A stretch of 64,000 nt of DNA. It comes from Cricetomys ansorgei (taxonomy: Eukaryota > Chordata > Mammalia > Rodentia > Nesomyidae). Shown in pieces: positions 10,801 to 21,800 of this stretch. The stretch lies in the NCBI GenBank assembly GCA_026225945.1, contig JAMJFZ010000597.1, forward strand, positions 359,501-423,500, written 5' to 3'. The position numbers and the translations under genes were made by a program. The notes below the pieces were generated by a model. The model was not told the DNA's origin. It searched no databases and saw nothing but the letters and a program-made list of their open reading frames with translations. Position 1 is the first letter of the stretch. Every line of letters starts with the position of its first letter.

Positions 10801-12439
10801 TACAAAGACATATTGAACTTGATGGATCACAAGATATCCATATCCTTCTCTTAAAGATTTCGCTTTGATCAATCTATTCTGAGAAAATAACTGAGATGTG
10901 AACAAACATATATGGCAGAAGGATATTTATTACATTATTATAAAGAAATATAAAGGAATTCCTGTGCGATAATCCCATGTCACACATACACACACACACC
11001 ATTTTCCCCTCCGATACATGGAAAGGGAAACCATGTGCAACCAGTGTTCATGAGCAGAGTCTGTTACGCTCCCACCATGGGAAGAAATGTTCTAAGGCAC
11101 CTTCAACTCCCAGCTGTGCACAGTTCCACTAAGGTCGCTTGTTCCAAAGCTGTGTGCTGAGAACGTTTTTCCTTCAAACCAACAATCTAGCACATTTCTG
11201 TTTTGTTGATGTTGCATATATACCTACCATGTGACATGTTCAGAAAGCTTTACCAGCACACTCATTCTTCATAATATCCTGAGAATTAACTGTATGCCCA
11301 CAGCCCATCACCTATACTTTCAAAATAAATAATCTCTGTAGAAACATTTTCCCTATAACGTTAGCCCCAAACCCTAACCCCAACCATTATGATCCTATTT
11401 ATAGCCTTTATTTCACTTAGTGTAAATATTCATATATTTAACTGGAAAAAAATAAGTTGATGTGTAACTGAGATATTCCTTAATGTATGAAATTCCCTTT
11501 CTGTAAACTGGAAAATTCTTAGCTCTAGTACATATTTATCCCAAAAAGTTTAAAATAAAACATAAGGGTTTCTATTAGTTATCCCTGCAGCCTGAAACAA
11601 GAAATTAGGGATTTTTATCACTCTCAAGCCTTTACTGTCAATCCTATTGCATGCTACCAACAGATTCCATGTCTTCTTCATAAACAGTCCCATTTGCTTA
11701 TTTCCAGTCTCCATCCAGATCACTCTCTGATACCAAGGTGATCGGTGCCTCTTTCTCAAAGATATCCCAGAATGGTGACACATGGGAAGCACATCCCAGC
11801 AAGATATGACCCAAATAGCCTAACCCTTGGGCTCACCAACTCCATCCAGAATTCAGTTACCATCTCTTTTCCTTCATTATCTTTCAGTCTCAGACTCTGA
11901 GCAGAAAGACAGACTTACTCCACGTTAAGGTAGAACATCATAGAATTTAGAGTCTAGAGATTCATGGGAATCAGAAAGCAAAACAAAAACAGAAGGTGTG
12001 GGCTTCTAGCTAAGTAGTTTATCAGATTCTAATCTGCCCTCTGAACCCATGTCCATGAACAAAAACTCTAAAAAGATCTCCTGTTTCCTATTTGACCAAT
12101 AAACCACCATCTTTGCACTGATCTCACCTATCTCTTCTTATTCTGGACTCCCCTGATCATCTGCACACACATTTTCTTTGCCTCTCAGTCAACTCTGCCT
12201 CTACACTGCAGAGATGTAGAGGTACATGGTTCTGTCCCTTGTCTCTATCTGCCTCTTATTGTATTTCAATGTTCCTCAACAGAACTTCTTTCTGGAAGGA
12301 AGAGAGTTGCCAACTACACTACACTATATATCCTTTCTTTGCCAACACAAATGAAAAGATGTGCTAAGCCATGTGTGACAGTATATACCTGAAACTGTAG
12401 CATTCAAAGCTTCAGTGACATAGGGACATGCTGGCTCAG

Positions 12440-12655
12440 AGAGTGGAGAGAATAACTCAGCGGTTAAAAGGCTGGCTCCTCTTCCAGAGGACAATGGCTC
12501 AATTTCCAGCCCAATATGGTAGCTCACAACTATCTAATTCCAGTCCAAGGAATCCAATGCCCTCTTCCGGCCCCCAATGGCACCAGGCACACTCATGATG
12601 CACAGACATACATGGAGGCAAAACACCCATAAACCCATAAACATTAAAACTGGAG
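12440..12655 (+). repeat. B2/B3 SINE
   Basis: Head 'gagaataactcagcggttaa', middle 'tggtagctcacaactatct' and 'caatgccctcttccggcc', and a tail of 'cacagacatacatggaggca' follow the B3/B2 consensus in order. Old and diverged. Confidence 0.8.
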
Positions 12656-12849
12656 TCCTAACACCAAAGGGGGTATTGGATGAAAGGCTTACCAAACAGG
12701 CACAGTCATAATCACAAGCCTTAGTGTTAGTCTTAAGAAACCTGAGGTTTCTCACTTGGACCATTGTGGCTTTTCTTGGGTCCACTTCCTTTCTACTAAA
12801 CCACACAGTATCTCTCATCACACACTGAGGTGAGCAGTGCAATAGCTAC

Positions 12850-12965
12850 TGTTTATTAGTAAGAGCTGAAACCCCGGATCTGTTATTAACTACTCACTGT
12901 GTGATTGGCTAGTTAATTTTTCTCAACCTTTTCCTCACTATAAATGAAACAATAATACCTACTCC
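12850..12965 (+). repeat. MIR SINE relic
   Basis: 'actcactgtgtgattggcta' followed by 'tttttctcaaccttttcctc' and 'acaataatacctactcc' tracks the MIR core and 3' region. It sits directly before a B1 element. Confidence 0.7.
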
Positions 12966-12971
12966 AGAAAA

Positions 12972-13115
12972 GAAGCTGGGCACAGTGGTGCATACCTGTA
13001 ATCCCAGCATTCAGGAGGCTGAGGCAGGAGGATTACTGTGAGTTCCAATCAGCTTGCAGCTACATGAGTTCAGATCTACTCTGTACTACACAGTAAGGCC
13101 CTGTCTCAAACGGGG
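12972..13115 (+). repeat. B1 SINE
   Basis: 'gctgggcacagtggtgcat' start, 'cctgtaatcccagcattcag' A-box region, 'gaggctgaggcaggaggat' and a 3' 'aaggccctgtctcaaac' end. Nearly full length. Confidence 0.85.
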
Positions 13116-13119
13116 TTTG

Positions 13120-14648
13120 AGGGGGGAGAGATGGAGAGATGGAGACGGAGACCTAAAAGAATTATCTAAGGTAATATATTCAGTATCTGACACAGACCCT
13201 AGCACAGAAGAACAGGACAAGATTTAATTCCTGTCCTGGAAACAGGACCAAACCTACTGTCAACCATTTGCTCAAAGACATGGCACCTGTACACTTAGTA
13301 TTGTCTGAGAAGACATGCCTTCCCTTGAGACCAAATACAACTGCTTTTGAAAATTTTCTTGATGACACTTCCCATCACCACAGTACCCTCTGTGTAGCAG
13401 GACACACACCACCTCAGCTAGCTCAGATGACAGCTTTACAGCATTTCCCTCTAGGTCAAGCTGCAACAGAAAACCCTTAGACAGGAGACCTCAGAAAGGA
13501 TTGTGGGACAGGCAGGGTAAGAAGTGGGAAAGTGACTACTAAAAGTTCTAACGTGATTTCTTTTGAAGAGTCATTCTTCTCCAGCAAAACACTACAATGT
13601 TTTGTAGACAATGACACAAGGGAAGAAACAGGTATTCATTAGAGTGGGAGATAAATGACTACACACAAATCGGCCTAGGACACGGAGGGGAGCACGAAGA
13701 AAATGTGCATATTTACCTGGATAATTCTGGCTTCCTGAAACTTCTTGCCAGTTACTAAGGGAACATTATCCCATTTAGATCTTGCTCTTCATGTTGCCAC
13801 TGCTCAGCCTAACACCCTCCTACACGCACCTGCTTTTCCACTGCATTTATAACCCTCTTATTAATAACTGGTTTCAACCTAGGAACTTGGAGAAGTTAAG
13901 ATTCCCAGGCATATCCTAGACAAATAAAGTAAGAATCTCTGAGAATAGGAGATAGGTGTCAGTAATCTTTAAAGCTCCTGGGTAATTCCATGCTTGGAAT
14001 CACTAGAGTTTTGTTATTGTTATGTGTTTGTTTTTCATTTTAAGTCTTGATCACTAATACTTCCATATCCTTTGGGACTCCAGTGAAACCTCAAAGAGAG
14101 GCAATCTACAACTAACTAGATGGCAGTTGTTCTAATGAAGCAGTTAAAAAGAGGAGGGGTCCTACCCTGTTTCCTTAAAGAACTCAAACCAAGAACTACA
14201 GACAAGGAGAGACTGAGATAGAAAGGAAGTGTTGCATTTTCTTCCCCCAAAGCAAGAGAATGAGCATTCCAGGCTGAGGCAGAAGACCACGAGACCATGA
14301 GGCCAGACTGTAAGAAAAAAAGAAAGAAGGGAAGAAAGAGGAAGAGGAAAGAAGAAAGAGAGTATTTCTGTGCTGCTGAAAGGACAAGATAGGGCAGGGC
14401 AGGAACAGAAAGGAAAAATAAAAGGGCAAAGGACAATGGAAAAAAAAATTTGTAAGCAGTATGACCCACAGGCTGAGGCTAGTAGAGTTACTGTCCTCTC
14501 TGTATCCAAGGCTCCATCACCTAGCAGGACCTCTATGACCTCATGCTGGACTGGCTCACAGCCCAAGGGAGGGAGGCCTTACCTCCCTGGGCAGCTTGGG
14601 GGTTCCTGCAGCAGCCACTACCTTGCCCAACCCCTCCTACCCCCCACC
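13120..14648. other. Region 5' of the C11orf42 orthologue
   Basis: No gene recognised. A pyrimidine/purine asymmetric patch at about 14320-14450 gives overlapping minus-strand frames rich in Phe, Ser and Leu, which are low-complexity artefacts. The frame of the C11orf42 first exon is open upstream to 14370, so an N-terminal extension is formally possible. The promoter and 5'UTR of that gene should lie near 14500-14648, but I see no clear TATA box. Confidence 0.45.
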
Positions 14649-14720
14649 ATGTTAGTCAGTACCCCCCACCTGCTAACACTGGATGAAGCAGATGCCACTT
14701 GGGCCCTCATCAAAGATAAG
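14649..14720 (+). CDS. C11orf42 orthologue, coding exon 1
   Basis: Encodes residues 1-24 (MLVSTPHLLTLDEADATW and on). The donor is AAG|GTGGGT and the exon ends in phase 0. Confidence 0.9.
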
Positions 14721-17700
14721 GTGGGTAAAGTAAAGAGGCTAAGGAAGAAGCAGCAAAGTATGACCAGGCTGGGTCTTAAGCAGTTTCTGTATAGGGAGAG
14801 GTGGGAAATCTAAGACAACAGTAACAGAGCAACTGACACACAAAAGGCACAAAATAAACACCTGAATGAATGAATGATGGGTAAATGAACAGTATACTAA
14901 TTTAAGACAAACATCAAAATCCATGAGAGGAAAAAGGAAAAAACTGTGCATTTCTAAGCTTTACTCACCATCTTAGAGTAGCATCCACCAGACTTGAAGC
15001 AGTCTTAATTACATTTAACTCACATTCCTTGGGAATATGTCACCACAAAGGCAATGCAGGCAGAAACAAGAGAGCAAAGGGTCTTTCCAGGTTTCAACAG
15101 TGCTGAAGTCTATACCTACACTAGACCTACTATAACTACAGCAAACATAAATGAGGTCTTCCACTATAGCAAAGAAACAAAGAAACTCTCCTTATATTAC
15201 CTTAGTGAATAACTCAGGGCAGAGATACACAGGATAAATGTGGTAACCTAAGCAGACACGGCAACTTTGAAAGACCTGATTCCCTTCTTCAATACTACAG
15301 GCCAACACTTCAAAAAATAGCTTTCTGTTACAAAATAAAAGCACAGCAGCATCAGGGAATTTGGATGAACTCAGTGTACGAGCACAGACATGTGAGATCT
15401 AGGGGATTAAAAAGTAGATCACTTTAACCATGGGGCTCAAATATGAAAGAGGACCACCAAAGGAGGAACTTTTGTGTGCCCTTACTCTCCAGCAAAACTG
15501 AAAGTAGATGGCTCAGCCAATGAAATGGCTTAGGAAAAAATCCTTAGAATGGATCCTTAGATCCTAAGAATGGACCAAAATCATAACAGCTAAGTTATGA
15601 TTACTAAACAGGATCTTACAGGGTTGCTAGGTACTCTCTAGAACACGTCACCAAGCACACATATCCCAAACAAAAACAAAAAACAAGGACAAACCTGAGG
15701 AACTAGAAACCCTAGACGCTGGAACAATACAAAGATTAAACCTCACACATGGAAAGAACTCTTCCTTGCAGCTAGGGTAGAAAGCACATAAGAGGTAATT
15801 GATGCCCACAAAGAATGGACATTATAAGTCTATGTCTGTATACCCATTCTTCACTAATACTGCCCATGTAACCAACCACCTAAGCATGATCTTTGAAGAT
15901 TTCTTTTTTCCACATCCATGAAGAGATCAAGTTCTACCAATTCTGTGACCTCAACTTCCCATTATTTTAAGTTCAGGGATTAAAATTGTGTTTTGCTTGC
16001 ATTATTGCAAGTCTTAAGTACTTTTCTTTCCTGCTTTATGCCTATTAAAAAATCAGCTCTCTCTCTCTCTAGCCAGGCGGGTGGTGGCACACGCCTTTAA
16101 TCCCAGCACTCGGAAGGCAGAGGCAGGTGGATCTCTGTGAGTCCCACTTCTTCCCACCCAGGGCCTACAAGTGGCTTCCCATGGCCTCAGGATAAAGCAG
16201 TCACTTATGAAAGGCATAAACACACACCTTTCCATAGTCTAGTTCCTGCGTGCCTTCCCTCTTCCTACCTTAAATGCAAGCAATATGAAAGTATGTGTTC
16301 CTAAATATACATGATTTGAAGGTTCTGGGATTTTCCCCTGGCTGTCCCTTCTGCCAGGAATAACTACTGCCCAACCTGTTAATTTCTCCAAAGCTCAAGT
16401 ATTGTCACTTATCAAACTTCTTTGACCATCTTTCTACCAAAGACAAAGGCTGTTAATCACTTGTCCTTGTCACATCTTGTTATTACTTTACTTAGCGAAC
16501 TACACTGTTCACATTTCTATCTCCTCCATTAGCTCAAGCTACATTAGGATAAGGACAAAGACTCAGTCTTTCATGTATCCAAGTATCTGCCTGGTACAAA
16601 ATAAGACATTCAAGGTTTTGCTACAAGAAGGGAGCTGGGAGATAAGTGTGGGTCTGTGTATACTGTAGAAATGTACTTGAACAGTGAACAAAATGGTGGG
16701 AAGGTCAATTTAGACAGCACAAGTTAACCTCTGACCTTAAATCAGTCCCTGACTTATAAACTGGCCACCTGCAGGTCATCGAGGAGCGTTTTGGGTCCAA
16801 TGTAGTGGCAGTACCTTTCCTGTCGGATGCAGCCTACTATGACCTACTGGGCGTGCTAGTGAAACAGTCCCGTCCAGCCCACACCCGCCTGGTTTTGCCA
16901 GGTCGGCAGGGCCGAAGGGCACTGAAATCAGTAGGGCTGCTACCAAATCTTCTAGAACAGGCAGGGTCTGAGGGTGTCTTTGCCCACTGCACTCGAGAAT
17001 ACTCACCAAATGGCCGAGCTGAGACAGCCTATGAAGAAATGAGAATGTTGGATGGGCAGCCTTGCCGAATACGCCTACATATGGGAGGCCTGCGCAAGAA
17101 GGTTGCATTCCTGATGCTACCACCAGGGCAGGTGAGCCTACGGCAGAATCTTCCCTGGCTCCGAAGCACCCACAGCATCTATGTCATCTACCAGGTCTTC
17201 TCCTGCACCTGGCTGCAGCTAGGGCTGTTGCCTACAGCCCGTGAGCCCCAGCTGCTCCGGTTACAACGGTCACTACCTATTGCCTTCTCCTGCCTCAAGT
17301 TTTCGCTGCAGCCCAAGGGTGTGCTGGGACCACAGAAGTCTCTGACCAAAGACCCATTGCCCCAAGGAGCCAACTGGGTTAGACCTAGCCTTAGCAGCAT
17401 ACCAACTCTGGCCCCGACATCAGTACCTGCTGATACCCTTGAAGCTACTGATGTATCTCCACCTGTCCCAGCCCCACCTACACCACCTCCCCAAGAAGGG
17501 CCAGAAAGCAGATCCACCAGATTCTCCTGTAAGGGTCGAAACCCCTTCCGGAGGGGCCCCTATATGCTTTCAGGTACTGCTAAGGAAAATGAAGATGAGG
17601 GATGGGAAAGACCATTGGAGGGAGAGGGCACAGGGAATATAGCCCAGGAATGGGTTCAGCAGCCCAGAGTATGTACAGGACCCTCAGACTGAGGGAGCCA

Positions 17701-17963
17701 AGGGAGGGTGAGGTGGAAGCATGGCCCTGGTAAGGGTATGTGTGGGGGAATGTAGCACAAAGAATCAGAGGGAGGGACTAGGGAGCAAGACTAGGGCATG
17801 AGTCAAGCTGTGACTATCCCTAACCCTAGCAGAGAACTGGCTCTTCAGCCCCCGCAACCCCCCACCAGGAGCCCAGGGTGGGGGCCCCGGGGACCCCGAC
17901 CGGCACTCCATGTCCCTGCCCCTGCTGCAGGGCCTGTCCTCGGAGTTCGACAGCGACGAATGA
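14649..17963 (+). CDS. C11orf42 orthologue, protein of unknown function (gene span)
   Basis: Three coding exons at 14649-14720, 16775-17573 and 17833-17963 total 1002 nt, giving 333 residues, the length I recall for human C11orf42. All introns are GT-AG and phases agree (0, then 1). The start has a good context, accATG. I recognise no enzymatic motif, signal peptide or membrane segment. The N-terminal 200 residues look globular. Residues of about 225-250 are rich in Pro and Ser (PAPPTPPPQEGPE). The end is an acidic tail, SSEFDSDE. An AATAAA follows at 18026-18031. The function is unknown. Conserved length, exon phases and terminal motif indicate a real gene under constraint. Its 3' end faces FHIP1B on the other strand, less than 0.5 kb away. 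Confidence 0.92.
14721..16774 (+). other. Intron 1 of the C11orf42 orthologue
   Basis: About 2 kb. It contains a short B1 fragment at 16070-16142 preceded by a (CT)n run. Nothing else was recognised. Confidence 0.7.
16070..16142 (+). repeat. 5' fragment of a B1 SINE
   Basis: 'ggtggcacacgcctttaatc', 'ccagcactcggaaggcagag' and 'gtggatctctgtgagt' match the B1 left half closely. The right half is missing. It is among the least diverged B1 pieces in the window. Confidence 0.9.
16775..17573 (+). CDS. C11orf42 orthologue, coding exon 2
   Basis: Encodes residues 25-290 after acceptor 'cacctgcag'. It holds most of the globular region, including FAHCTREYSPNGRAE and LPWLRSTHSIYVIYQVFS, and the proline-rich linker. 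It ends CTT TCA G|GTACTG in phase 1. Reading through the donor gives an artefactual frame that stops at 17692. Confidence 0.92.
17833..17963 (+). CDS. C11orf42 orthologue, coding exon 3
   Basis: The acceptor 'ccctagcag' restores the codon GAG. The exon encodes ENWLFSPRNPPPGAQGG, then a short conserved stretch SMSLPLLQGLSSEFDSDE and a TGA at 17961-17963. Confidence 0.92.
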
Positions 17964-18025
17964 AGTTGTGGCAAGAGATGCAGGGGGCAAGGCCCCTAAG
18001 ATCTGGCATAGGGATACTGGTCCCC

Positions 18026-18031
18026 AATAAA
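18026..18031 (+). terminator. Polyadenylation signal of the C11orf42 orthologue
   Basis: A canonical AATAAA 63 nt past the stop codon, followed by GT-rich text ('cctgtgtgcttc'). The 3'UTR would be very short. Confidence 0.75.
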
Positions 18032-18450
18032 CATCAGCTGCTGAACCCCCAAACCACCCTGGGCCTGTGTGCTTCTTCCTTCTAGGGTCCAGAAAAATGA
18101 AGTCTCCATTTTCCCCTAAGCATCAAGTCCTCTTACCTTATTAGAGTAAAGGGGCTATCTTGAAACACTATCATCAGTGTTATCACCAGAGAGGAAATGC
18201 CCCTGATGATTCCCCCACCTATATACAACCATCACAGGGCCACAGCCTGTGGTCATAGATAAAGGTGGCAAAGAAGAATGAGCACAGAATAGAGATTTCC
18301 CTTTTATACATATTGCAACAAGTTCTCATAAAACATTCATCTGAAATAAATTAAAAAGTCCATTTGCCACTGCCTCCAAACATAAAAAGGAGCCCGTGTC
18401 CTGGAATGCAGCCCAGGCCACAGAAGGCCCTGATTGTCCATGGAAGAAAA

Positions 18451-18809
18451 TTAAGGATTGAGGGGCCCAAAGCCTGAGATGGGAGGAACAGATACCTCCT
18501 CTGAAGTATCCAACAAGAAAGGCGAGGTGACGGCATGGGCCTGGGAGATGGCAGCCAACTCCTTGAGAAACTCAGGGAAAATGACTGCACAGTAGACAGC
18601 ATTCTTGACTCGCAGAGCCTCACCTTGGCGCTCAGAAACCCCACCCCGGGGGAGAAGAACTGGAGTTGAAGCCCCTGGAGAGCCCCCACCTAGTCCAAGT
18701 CCTGTTCCGTCTCGCCCAGGTTGAAGAACCTGTGCCGCCTGCCGGGCCCTGGTTGGACTGTGTGCATGCCGCAGGAGTAACTCCCCCAAGGATGGCCTCC
18801 GGCTCCTCA
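18451..18809 (-). CDS. Fhip1b: FHIP1B coding exon 11 (last)
   Basis: Encodes residues 856-975, from V-RSRRPSLGELLLRHAH to SGFGPLNP and TAA. The acceptor is TTCCCAG|TGAGG. The frame in the 3' half (LRVKNAVYCAVIFPEFLKEL) is highly conserved with human. Confidence 0.92.
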
Positions 18810-21800
18810 CTGGGAATAAACAAGGGGTATCAAGAGGGTGCTGGGATCAGGGAACCTAACCTAGTCTCGGAAAACAAACGCCCCAATATCCTTAGCTTCT
18901 TGAACTTTTCTCCCTTTGGGTTCTGGAAGAATGGAAAGATAAGATGGACAAGAAAAGAATTCAAAGTCCATTTCTTGTCTCATCTCCTAAGATGACTGAA
19001 GATTTGAGAGAGGTGCTTTTTTTCATTCTCATACCAAAACCCTACCTGCTAGCCTTTTCCCTCTATCCAGTCTCCTCAGCAGCCAATATTTGAACTACTT
19101 TATTCCCAGGTACAACTCCTTCCTTCCCCATGACTCCTCACCCTAAAGAATTCATTCTAATCACTATCCTACCACCACCAAGATCACTCTCCCCAGTCCA
19201 TAATATGCCCTAACTTCATGTTTCCTATCACCCTCTAGAACTACATACAGTCAACCACTTCCACTTTGCTCTGCCTACCCAAGGCTGACTACATCCTCTG
19301 CTTCTCCAATACCTATATGTGCAACTATAGTTCAGGGACTGCTTCATGTCTTCACACTCTACTGCCCATCTAAGATCACTTCCCTATGTTACTACCCCAT
19401 CACTCATCAGACTCTCTTCTATACCGAGATCTTCCTCCCATTGGGTATGCTCAAACAACTCCATATATGCTTAGATTCAAACTGAGCTATCTAAAATACT
19501 ATCCTCTGTCTAACTTTCTGGACTTCGTCACTATGTAGCCTAGACTCTAGCCCCGAGATCGTGATAAATGTTTCTATTCATCACCTCTAATATTGGTTAG
19601 AGACACTGTAAAGACTTATTAACCTTGCATTCACAGTCCTTCATGGTCTCACTCAAATTCTCTAAACCCTACAATCTTCTGTACTAATATTTACCTTCAT
19701 GGAATCCATCAGATAACTTACATCTATCTGTAGCTTCCTCTGGCTACAATTTGCCATTCCTACTTTTTTATAACCTTCTAGCTTAATTATCTCTATCAAG
19801 GAGAACCTTGAAAATGCTTCTGTGAGTTTGCCCTACACTGACTTCTTGTTCTACTGTCATTAACTCAACATCAGTAATATCTTCCCAAGGCTTCTACTTC
19901 ATGCCCTAAACTATGAACTCAAGAACTTAGACTGTCACATTTAATTCCTCCTTATCTCCTCAACCACTAACCAAATTCTGCATAAACTTCCTTCCCACCT
20001 CTGCCTTATTACGTGCTTCCTGTCTTTTCCACTATGCAAATTCAAACCTCCCTGGTCCTGACTGTTCTTCCTGAATCCCTTCTCTCAGCTCCAATTTACA
20101 TGTAATTACTCGCCACATCCAGATTTTAAAACCTCTCCTGGTTTGTGTCTGAAAGATCACAACTTCTACCCAGCCCAACCTCCACTCTACTTTACTTTAG
20201 CCAAATCTTTCCAGCCTTACCATCAATTAATTGTCCCCTACTCCAACTAAAATCTGAGATGCCTCCTGAAAAGAACAGAATACTTCTATGCCTACCTAAC
20301 CTCTACTCATTTCTCAAGGCATATGCCACATCCTATATCAAGTTCTCACAATTATCTCAACCCAAGAATTTCTTTCTCCTTTCTTGTCCCTAGATCCTTA
20401 TGAAGATTTTTGTTGATACTGCCAACTAATAAAACAACTCTAGCTTCTGACCCAAAACCTGGCAACATGAAAACTTAATTTTCTACAACTCTTCAGTTTC
20501 TAGATCTTAACTAACGTGGGCTAATGAGGTGTCTAGGGAGAATAAGGGAGGGTGGTCAGCAGTATTCACCTAAGGAATCAGAGCGGCGAGGGGCAGGTCC
20601 TGCTGTAGGACCCTCAGCCCAGTCCAGCTTGCCACGGGCAATGAGGTACTTCTTGGCTTTGGATAGCAGAGCAGGGAAGTCCTCCTGGGAGGCCGCAAAG
20701 CTCTCGATCTTATTCTTCACAGAGCCCAGCACCTATGAAGCACAACTTTATGACATTTCCGGTGGCTCTACATTGACACAGGCCTTTCTAGTCCCCACTG
20801 CACCTGTTCCCAGCCCACCCAGGGCTGCCGGCCTGGCCCACCACTGAGCCTGGACGCACCCATGCATGCATGCATCGCACACCTGCAGCAGGGACTTGAC
20901 ACTGGGCTGGAAGACCATGTTGGTGTTGAGCAGGAAAGAGCGGAGCAGAGGCTGGGGGTGACAGGCCAGCTGGGCCACCAGCCCCGTCAGCAGGAAGTTG
21001 ACATAGACGGAGTTCTGCAGCATGTTCTCGAGTTTGGCAAAGAGCACAGCCATGAAGGGGCCTGGGAAGGGGGTGGGCACAAGGATACAAAGCCTGAACA
21101 CAATGCATATAGCACGCATTCCTTCCCCAAACAAGACCCCCACTAGATGTAAATTATATGTAAGTATCTGAGTGTGTCAAATGACCTGTGACCATTTTCT
21201 CAGTTCAATTAAGGTAATCCAGCTGCCAGCATTACAGACATTATGACTGAAGAGTAAGATCTTAGAATCTAGAGTCAGAGCCTCACCTCATCTCAGAGAT
21301 CTCATCTATTATTTCAAATGTGCCCTGTGACTGGATAAGTAGAAACCTCATCAGCATTTAGTTTCCTATTTGTTATAAAATACACATACATACCTCATAA
21401 AGATATGTAAGAGGACCAAAGAGATACCAATGTCAAATATCAAGTTCAAGACCTGGCAAATATTCATTTGCTTGTACTCATAAGCTACATTGTATTTCTC
21501 AGTTTTTAAGAAGCTTCATTCAAGAACACAACAGAATACACAGAGAACCAAAACACAGAATCAAGTTCCACTTACTCTGTAAGACAGAGTAACACAGAAC
21601 TGATCAGAAAGAAAGCAAGAAGAAGATGTGACAAAGACAAAGAGATTATGAACTTCGAACAAGTAGTAAGTCTTCAGGGGAACAGAGATGATATCAGCTC
21701 TGTCTTTCAGGAACAGGGAACCAAGGAGGTAGAGTAGATCTGCAGGAAAAGAATAGTTCAGTTTGGAGACACAGGAAACTGATTCATGATGACAAGAAGG

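Noticed and set aside
14116..14566. Overlapping minus-strand frames of 117 and 134 residues
   Set aside because: Phe/Ser/Leu-rich translation of a purine-rich patch upstream of C11orf42; no protein features.
14370..14648. N-terminal extension of the C11orf42 orthologue
   Set aside because: The frame is open, but the composition is unlike the protein, the human protein I recall begins at the chosen Met, and the chosen ATG has the better context.
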